From Fidelibacterota bacterium (GTDB taxonomy: Bacteria > Fidelibacterota > Marinisomatia > SCGC-AAA003-L08 > D37C17), in the NCBI GenBank assembly GCA_018671635.1, contig JABHHG010000040.1, positions 1 to 7,784 on the forward strand: 7,784 nucleotides of DNA, given 5' to 3'. The translations under genes and the position numbers were made by a program. The notes under the pieces are model-generated. The model ran no database searches. It was not told where the DNA came from and saw only the letters and a program-made list of their open reading frames with translations. Within the stretch, counting starts at the first letter, position 1; every line of letters starts with the position of its first letter. Below are positions 1 through 5,228 of the stretch, one piece after another.

Positions 1-149
1 CTAAAAAAATAGATACAAAAATTTCTACTAGTTATCGCTCACGTACTACTACCTCTACTCAAGAATTTGTTGAAGGTTTAAAATCATTTAATAAATATGA
101 CTTTTTTATCAAGTTTACTTATAACTCAAATTTTAATATTTATTATTAG
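1..149 (+). CDS. 3' end of an unidentified protein (C-terminal 48 residues)
   Basis: The reading frame whose codons start at position 3 is open from the window edge to a TAG at 147-149; the other two + frames hit stops within the first dozen bases. The visible tail has a Ser/Thr-rich stretch (SYRSRTTTSTQEF), then an aromatic-rich end (KYDFFIKFTYNSNFNIYY). Alternating polar and aromatic residues with a terminal tyrosine would fit the last strand of an outer-membrane beta-barrel. That is only an inference from 48 residues, and the family is not recognisable. The stop codon touches the ATG of the next gene, so the two are very likely co-transcribed and may be translationally coupled. The start lies outside the window. 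Confidence 0.6.
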   Translation, partial: KKIDTKISTSYRSRTTTSTQEFVEGLKSFNKYDFFIKFTYNSNFNIYY

Positions 150-1184
150 ATGAATCTTATTGTATATATCATATTGATTTTTTCTCTGGGTTGCTTGAAA
201 CAATCAGAACCAGTAGTTTCTGAGAAAATGCTCTATATCTACCCTACTTTAGATTCTGTATATGATTTAGAATTACAAAATGATACGCTTTATGTGGCGA
301 ATGGTGAATTGGGTATAAAGTCTTTTAAAGTACAAAGTAATGAAAAGTTGATTTTAGACCCTATTTATGAAGGTAGTGTCTTCTCTCAAGAAGAAAATAT
401 TATAAACTTAGAATTGTCTGAAGCTTCACGCATTATATTTGCATTAGACAAATTTAATTATACAACAGCACGACATATAGAATCACTTTTTGATGATGCA
501 TTTGGAGGGATGATTACTCAGAGTAATTGTTATAACTATCAGAGTAAATCTACTATTCTTCTTGATGATTTAAGTCCTCAAATTTTAACTCTAAATCGTA
601 AAATTGATCAATTTGATGATTTAAATCGTAGTACCTCTATTGGTAAAACCATTGTTTCAAATGAAACATTTTATCTTGATAGAGATTGTGCCGAAGAGAT
701 AATAGCAGATCTAAATTATGGGCTTACAGATCTAGATTTTTATAATGATAGATTGTATTTATCAAATCCTAACAAAGATCTTCCATCCATTCAAGTATAT
801 AGTGAAAATCAAGGTGTATATGGTTTAGTTTTTGAAGATACATTGTCAGTAATTCCTAATACTATTACCGCTTATGAGAAGTCCTATGTTGTTGGCTTAG
901 GTAGTCAGGCAGGATGTTACATTGCGTTACTTGATATGAATGGTAATAAAGTTAGTAAATTTACTATTGCGAATGGCTTCACCATTCGGCATATTCATCA
1001 TGGTAGTAATTTATTAGTATTAAGCACAGGATACGGCGGTGTATTGGTCTATGATTGGGATAGTGAAAGTATACCCAGCCCAAGGGCTATGATCTCAACC
1101 GGATATGCTTATTCAGCATTAGTTTATGACAATGATAAAATTATAGTGGGTACCAAAAATGGTATTGAAATCTATGAAATTTAA
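150..1184 (+). CDS. probable lipoprotein with LVIVD-like beta-propeller repeats
   Basis: This encodes 344 residues. The N-terminus is a short hydrophobic segment ending in a lipobox-like FSLGC, with Cys15 as the likely lipidated residue. The site is atypical because the n-region has no Lys or Arg before the hydrophobic core and Ser sits at -3. The mature part is beta-rich and shows modules resembling the LVIVD repeat, a propeller blade common in bacterial surface proteins. The pattern is 'hydrophobic-D-x-x-x-LYV-x-NG--GI-x-hydrophobic'. The clearest copies are near residues 36-60 (SVYDLELQNDTLYVANGELG), 190-217, 278-302 (LSTGYGGVLVYDW) and 318-343 (IIVGTKNGIEIYEI). No catalytic motif is seen. 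The likely role is binding or scaffolding at a membrane surface; the ligand is unknown. The ATG follows the upstream TAG with no gap and no Shine-Dalgarno sequence, so translation probably depends on coupling. No earlier in-frame start is possible because that stop is immediately adjacent in frame. Confidence 0.82.
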   Translation: MNLIVYIILIFSLGCLKQSEPVVSEKMLYIYPTLDSVYDLELQNDTLYVANGELGIKSFKVQSNEKLILDPIYEGSVFSQEENIINLELSEASRIIFALDKFNYTTARHIESLFDDAFGGMITQSNCYNYQSKSTILLDDLSPQILTLNRKIDQFDDLNRSTSIGKTIVSNETFYLDRDCAEEIIADLNYGLTDLDFYNDRLYLSNPNKDLPSIQVYSENQGVYGLVFEDTLSVIPNTITAYEKSYVVGLGSQAGCYIALLDMNGNKVSKFTIANGFTIRHIHHGSNLLVLSTGYGGVLVYDWDSESIPSPRAMISTGYAYSALVYDNDKIIVGTKNGIEIYEI

Positions 1185-1194
1185 AATAATTATT

Positions 1195-1203
1195 AAGGAA
1201 GGA
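1195..1203 (+). promoter_or_regulatory. Shine-Dalgarno sequence that fixes the GTG start at 1210
   Basis: AAGGAAGGA lies six bases upstream of the GTG at 1210. It is the strongest ribosome-binding site in the window, and it lies downstream of the earlier in-frame ATGs at 1159 and 1174, which argues against those starts. Confidence 0.75.
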
Positions 1204-1209
1204 TCGTTT

Positions 1210-4200
1210 GTGAAAAATATGGTTTTATTTTTAGCAGTATTTAGTTTTGCATATAGCCAAACATTTGGATGGGATGATGGTGGGGTTCCAGTTCGTCAAG
1301 GTGCCCATATTGAATGGCAACGTACTGGTGATGTTGGCGATAATGGAAACATGATTTTGGGTTGGTCAGATACACGTTCAGGTGATCGTGATGTGTATGC
1401 TCAAAAGGTAGATTCTAATGGAAATAAACTTTGGGGTGAGGATGGCCTTTTGGTAGTTGGCTATGAAGGTCGTCAAGAAGACCCTGTAATGATTAGTGAT
1501 GATAATGGTGGTGTATATGTGATATGGTCTGATTTTAGAAACCCACCCGTTAGTGATGGTCAACCCTATACACAGCATATTTCGTCAGACGGTACGCTTA
1601 CATGGGATCCTGATGGTTTACCTTTATCAGATGATAAGCTCACAGAATATACTTTGAATATGTGTAAAGATGGTAATGGGGGGGTATTTGCTATTTGGAA
1701 GAAGAAATCTTCTTCACATTTTGGATCATATATAAATATTACTAACAATGGTCCAACTGATGAAGTTGCAGTAATCTCTAGTGAATGGAGCCATTCAAAT
1801 CCAAGTCTAGAAAGATCTATAAATGGTGGTGCAGTGATGGTATGGGCTGATGAGCGTAATATTGATAAAGATATCTATGGTCAACGATTAGGCTTTAATG
1901 GAACAAATATAGTATTAGAATGGGAAACCATTGAAGATAATGATGGAGATGGTATAGATGATTATCCTAATGGAGGTATTCCTATCGCTACTGCTATTGG
2001 AAATCAGTCATCACAAAAAGTAACTTATTACAGTGAAGAGTATTCAGTGATTGTTTGGCAGGATGAGCGTTATGGTTCTTCTCCTGATGTCTTTGCAACT
2101 TTCCTTGATGAAGATGGAGTGCCTGCGGCATTTTATCCAGATGATGGTTTACCAATAGTTTCTAGTCATGATATTGATGGTGAACAGCAATTTGCAGATA
2201 ATTTTCAACATAAAAAACCTAGAGTCAAAGCCAATGAGGATGGTGCTTTTATTATTTGGAATGATTTTTTTAGACCAGATGCTTCGGGTAATATTTATAT
2301 TCAAAAAATTACTCATGAAAATAATGGTGTTTGGAACACAACTTCAGAACTTATATTTGACGGAATAGCAGTATCTGAAGAATATGGTGAACAGTCTAAT
2401 TCTCGTCTTACATTAGATGGTAATGGCGGTGTTTATGTGGTCTGGGAAAATAGTGAAAATGAACAAAAAGATATTAAAATTAAACATTTAGATTCTGATG
2501 GGAATTCAACGTTTGATAGTGATGGACTTTCAATTTGTAGTGTTGATAAAGACCAAGTCAGTCCACTGGTACGTAAAGATGGTAATGGCGGTGCATTTTC
2601 AGTTTGGCAAGATCATCGAGAGGGTAGTATTGGATTGTATACACAACATTTAAGTGTTTCGGGTATAGTTTCAATGCCTGAGGATGGTACTAAATTATTT
2701 TATGGCATTGACTATAATGGCCAGTTATATAATGATGAAGACCCTCTTCAATTGACTCCAAGATCACTTTATTTGGGTGATGATGAATCATTATTGTTTT
2801 GGGAAGATCGTAGAAATGGAAATCAAAATGTTGATGGTATAAATGTATCGACATCCTATGTTTATTCTGAATTGATCAATAGTAATTTCGGTAATACCGG
2901 AACAAATAATGGTACAACTCTTTCTGAATCACTCGTTCAGTCTAAGCCATCTGTAAAATCTTATGCAGATGGTTACCTCTATCATTTTATTGGTCAAGAT
3001 ATTGATTCGGGTGAAAATGTATTAAAATTAGAATATTTGGACGGTAGTTTTGTGTCCAATCAAGACAGTCCTATTAGTGTAGATGGCACGGATTGGGCGA
3101 ATCAAAAGAATTTTATCAGTACTTATGATATGGATGGTAATCTATTTGTTATATATGCACGAGAATTATGGGGACCCTCTTCAATATGGTTGCAAATTTA
3201 CGATCAATCAGGAGAAGAATTATTACCATCCCCTGAGAATATTGTAACGAATGATGATGGCGAAAATTATTATCCGCGTGAATTATTCCAGAATCCTGAT
3301 GGTGGTATTGTTCTAGTTTATGATCAGAATGGATCAGATATTAGGGTGATTGGAATTAATAGTGATGGTTCAACGTGGGGTGAGCCAATATCAATTATTA
3401 GTAATTTAGATGGTCAGCAATTTCAAGATGCGGTGGCAACCAATGATGGGATTTTTATAACTTGGAAAGATTCACGGAATGGAAATAATGATATTTTTAG
3501 TCAGCATATTTCATTTGATGGAGATGCTTTAGGTTCAAGTGAAAATGGTATTTCTTTATGTGTAGCTGCCAATGATCAATCTGGATCAAGTGCAGCATTT
3601 GTTGCCAGTAAAAATTCAGTAACGGTTTGTTGGGAAGATTTCAGGAATGGTTCACATTGGGATGTTTTTTGTCGTGAGGTGAATTTAAATAGTTATGTAA
3701 TAGATGATGAATTTATACTTTCAGATGAACTTGGTGATCAATTAAATCCATTTTTATATACATCATTAACAAATACTATTTTAGTTGTTTGGGAAGATTT
3801 CAGAAATGATACCTATGAATATGGAGATATATATTTTCAAGAATTAGTAAATGGAGAAGCCACATTAGATGATAATGGTATTGTTGTTTGTGATGGTTTT
3901 CATAATCAGATTAACCCTAAAATTGATATTCTATCCGATCAATCTGAGATTTCATATCTTATCTATTGGGATGATATGCGTAGCTCAGGTAAGGAGGATT
4001 TGATTAATGTATTTGCACAGCAGTTAAAGGTTGATGATTGCTACGGAATTACAGGTGGTGATGCAGTTATAGATGAATGTGGGGTATGTAATGGTAATGG
4101 TATGGTTGAAGGTGCATGTGACTGCGAAGGTAATTCTCCAATAGAAAATTTTGATTGTTTTGGTAATTGTATTATTGATTTAGATTGTGCAGGAGAATGT

Positions 4201-5226
4201 GGAGGATCTGCAGTTGAAGATTGTGCTGGTCAATGTAATGGATCCGCAATTGAAGACTGTGCAGGAGAATGTGGAGGATCCGCAATTGAAGACTGTGCAG
4301 GAGAATGTGGAGGATCCACAATTGAGGATTGTGCTGGTGAATGTAACGGTGATGCAGTAGAAGATGAGTGTGGAAATTGTGGTGGAGATGGTTCAGAATG
4401 TGAAGGTGAAATCCCTGGTTGCATGGATGATACTGCCTGTAACTATAATCAAGATGCAACATTTAATGATGGTTCATGTGAAATAAATGACTGTGCAGGA
4501 GAATGTGGAGGAACTGCGATTGCGGATTGTACTGGTGAATGTAACGGAACAGCAATTGAGGATTGTACTGGTATATGCAATGGCGATTCAGTTTTAGATT
4601 GTGCTGGTGAGTGTGATGGATCTGCAATTCAGGATTGCGCTGATCAATGTAATGGTTCAGCTGAATTAGATGATTGTGGAGTCTGTGATAGTAATAATGA
4701 TAATAATAATTCAACCTGTACCCAAGACTGTAATGATGAATGGGGAGGGACTGCGCAGTTAGATGATTGTGGTGTATGTGATGGTGGAAATGCTGACATG
4801 GACTGTGCAGGTGTTTGTAATGGTGATGCAGCAGAAGATGCTTGTGGTGTTTGTGGTAATGGTTGTTATAATCAAGATTGTATAGCATATCCAATTGATG
4901 AATATGATTGTGAAGGGACCATATTATCAATTAGCACATCAATACCATCTGAGTTTGGGTTAATGCAAAACTACCCCAACCCATTTAATCCCAGTACTTC
5001 AATTAGTTATAGTATACCTGAATTCTCAATGGTATCAATTAGTATATATAATATACATGGACAAAAAATTAAATCTCTAGTAAATGGTAATATGAGTCCT
5101 GGATATCATCAAATCACCTGGTATGGTGATGACGATAGTGGAATTTCAGTTCCTAATGGAATCTATTTTTACATTATGGAGTCATCTCAGTTTATTCATA
5201 AGAAAAAGATGCTTTTCATTAAATAA
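1210..5226 (+). CDS. giant secreted propeller-repeat protein with cysteine-rich stalk and T9SS sorting domain
   Basis: This encodes 1338 residues from the GTG at 1210. An ATG at 1159 would add 17 residues but overlaps the previous gene, puts a charged tail before the signal peptide and ignores the Shine-Dalgarno site. From the GTG there is a clean signal peptide (MKNMVLFLAVFSFAYS, likely cut before QTF). Residues about 30-940 hold some 16 repeats centred on 'hydrophobic-W-x-D-x-R-N-G----D-hydrophobic-Y-x-Q', spaced on average 58 residues apart and likely to form beta-propeller blades. A calcium-loop-like DNDGDGIDD lies at 243-251. Residues 944-1234 are a stalk with 46 cysteines, and residues 1248-1338 are a T9SS sorting domain. 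The protein is thus probably exported through the outer membrane and anchored or released. No enzymatic motif is visible, and adhesion or structure is the best guess. It follows the lipoprotein gene by 25 bp and overlaps the carboxypeptidase gene by one base. Confidence 0.88.
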   Translation: MKNMVLFLAVFSFAYSQTFGWDDGGVPVRQGAHIEWQRTGDVGDNGNMILGWSDTRSGDRDVYAQKVDSNGNKLWGEDGLLVVGYEGRQEDPVMISDDNGGVYVIWSDFRNPPVSDGQPYTQHISSDGTLTWDPDGLPLSDDKLTEYTLNMCKDGNGGVFAIWKKKSSSHFGSYINITNNGPTDEVAVISSEWSHSNPSLERSINGGAVMVWADERNIDKDIYGQRLGFNGTNIVLEWETIEDNDGDGIDDYPNGGIPIATAIGNQSSQKVTYYSEEYSVIVWQDERYGSSPDVFATFLDEDGVPAAFYPDDGLPIVSSHDIDGEQQFADNFQHKKPRVKANEDGAFIIWNDFFRPDASGNIYIQKITHENNGVWNTTSELIFDGIAVSEEYGEQSNSRLTLDGNGGVYVVWENSENEQKDIKIKHLDSDGNSTFDSDGLSICSVDKDQVSPLVRKDGNGGAFSVWQDHREGSIGLYTQHLSVSGIVSMPEDGTKLFYGIDYNGQLYNDEDPLQLTPRSLYLGDDESLLFWEDRRNGNQNVDGINVSTSYVYSELINSNFGNTGTNNGTTLSESLVQSKPSVKSYADGYLYHFIGQDIDSGENVLKLEYLDGSFVSNQDSPISVDGTDWANQKNFISTYDMDGNLFVIYARELWGPSSIWLQIYDQSGEELLPSPENIVTNDDGENYYPRELFQNPDGGIVLVYDQNGSDIRVIGINSDGSTWGEPISIISNLDGQQFQDAVATNDGIFITWKDSRNGNNDIFSQHISFDGDALGSSENGISLCVAANDQSGSSAAFVASKNSVTVCWEDFRNGSHWDVFCREVNLNSYVIDDEFILSDELGDQLNPFLYTSLTNTILVVWEDFRNDTYEYGDIYFQELVNGEATLDDNGIVVCDGFHNQINPKIDILSDQSEISYLIYWDDMRSSGKEDLINVFAQQLKVDDCYGITGGDAVIDECGVCNGNGMVEGACDCEGNSPIENFDCFGNCIIDLDCAGECGGSAVEDCAGQCNGSAIEDCAGECGGSAIEDCAGECGGSTIEDCAGECNGDAVEDECGNCGGDGSECEGEIPGCMDDTACNYNQDATFNDGSCEINDCAGECGGTAIADCTGECNGTAIEDCTGICNGDSVLDCAGECDGSAIQDCADQCNGSAELDDCGVCDSNNDNNNSTCTQDCNDEWGGTAQLDDCGVCDGGNADMDCAGVCNGDAAEDACGVCGNGCYNQDCIAYPIDEYDCEGTILSISTSIPSEFGLMQNYPNPFNPSTSISYSIPEFSMVSISIYNIHGQKIKSLVNGNMSPGYHQITWYGDDDSGISVPNGIYFYIMESSQFIHKKKMLFIK
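1360..4020 (+). repeat. about 16 degenerate WxDxRxG propeller-like protein repeats
   Basis: Core tryptophans, numbered from the GTG, fall at residues 52, 106, 163, 212, 283, 350, 412, 466, 531, 752, 808, 861 and 920. Three degenerate copies without the Trp lie near 594, 649 and 704. Good copies read WSDTRSGDRDVYAQ, WQDERYGSSPDVFA, WEDRRNGNQNVDG, WKDSRNGNNDIFSQ and WEDFRNGSHWDVF. Many are preceded by DGNGGVYV or a similar strand and followed by a 'DSDG' turn. The copies are diverged in DNA, so this is an old array. Sixteen blades would suit two eight-bladed propellers, but this is inferred from spacing alone. Confidence 0.72.
4039..4911 (+). repeat. cysteine-rich stalk: DCAGECGGSAIE 12-residue repeats plus CGxC modules
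   Basis: From Cys944 to Cys1234 there are 46 cysteines in 291 residues, with many Asp, Glu, Gly and Asn. The main unit is 12 residues (36 bp) with cysteine spacing C-x3-C-x7. It occurs as five tandem copies at 4183-4362 and five at 4489-4668. Between the blocks lie a DECGNC module and a GCMDDTACNYNQDATFNDGS-C module (4417-4479) of a type seen in secreted proteins of marine FCB bacteria. Five [DE]-x-CGxC pairs start near residues 957, 1054, 1156, 1187 and 1212 (first Cys). The region probably forms a rigid disulfide-rich or metal-binding spacer between the propellers and the sorting domain. Neither option can be decided from sequence. Confidence 0.85.
4240..4317 (+). repeat. near-perfect 36-bp tandem duplication inside the cysteine stalk
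   Basis: Bases 4240-4281 are identical to 4276-4317, a 42-base match with period 36. Each copy starts at a GGATCC (4240, 4276, 4312) and carries GCAATTGAAGACTGTGCAGG. The repeat is in frame and encodes one 12-residue stalk unit. Neighbouring units differ at many third positions, so this copy looks like a recent duplication by slippage or unequal recombination. Confidence 0.88.
4951..5223 (+). other. T9SS type A C-terminal sorting domain of the giant propeller protein
   Basis: Residues 1248-1338 contain the hallmark QNYPNPFNPSTSISYSIPE, then a strand reading VSISIYNIHGQKI, a turn with GYHQITW-GDDDSG, and the end PNGIYFYIM followed by KKKMLFIK. This layout is the well-known C-terminal signal recognised by the type IX secretion system in FCB bacteria. 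It implies passage across the outer membrane and, in studied species, cleavage of the tag and surface attachment. Confidence 0.92.
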
Positions 5227-5228
5227 TG
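5224..5228 (+). promoter_or_regulatory. TAATG stop/start overlap coupling the propeller and carboxypeptidase genes
   Basis: The TAA ending the propeller gene (5224-5226) shares its last A with the ATG of the carboxypeptidase gene (5226-5228). No good Shine-Dalgarno sequence precedes the ATG, so re-initiation by ribosomes finishing the upstream gene is likely. This ties the output of the two exported proteins together. Confidence 0.75.

Noticed and set aside
1159..1209. Upstream ATG starts at 1159 and 1174 for the propeller gene
   Set aside because: They overlap the lipoprotein gene, add a charged tail before a clean signal peptide, and lie upstream of the strong AAGGAAGGA site that fits the GTG at 1210.
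1185..1209. Promoter or terminator between the lipoprotein and propeller genes
   Set aside because: The gap is only 25 bases, holds the Shine-Dalgarno site, and shows no inverted repeat or paired -35/-10 or Bacteroidetes-type promoter boxes.
1378..1748. Two minus-strand open frames inside the propeller gene
   Set aside because: They are short and fully covered by a strongly supported coding frame, with no ribosome site or recognisable product.
2168..2368. A 66-codon + strand frame inside the propeller gene
   Set aside because: It is out of frame with the real gene, has no Shine-Dalgarno site and gives an unremarkable product.
4240..4317. Three GGATCC palindromes 36 bp apart as regulatory or recombination sites
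   Set aside because: They are explained by the codons for Gly-Ser in the duplicated stalk unit and are not found outside it as a pattern.
4183..4668. CRISPR-like array with 36-bp period
   Set aside because: The units abut with no unique spacers, are in frame, differ mainly at the codon level and encode a regular protein repeat.
4039..4911. EGF-like, granulin or metallothionein domains
   Set aside because: The cysteine spacing (C-x3-C-x7, with CGxC pairs) does not match these families as I know them.
4172..4930. Long, nearly continuous open frames on the minus strand opposite the cysteine stalk
   Set aside because: They arise from the repeated TGT, GAT and GGT codons of the + strand, which give no stops in that reverse frame. 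Their products are low-complexity His/Leu-rich or Pro/Ser/His-rich repeats without start signals.
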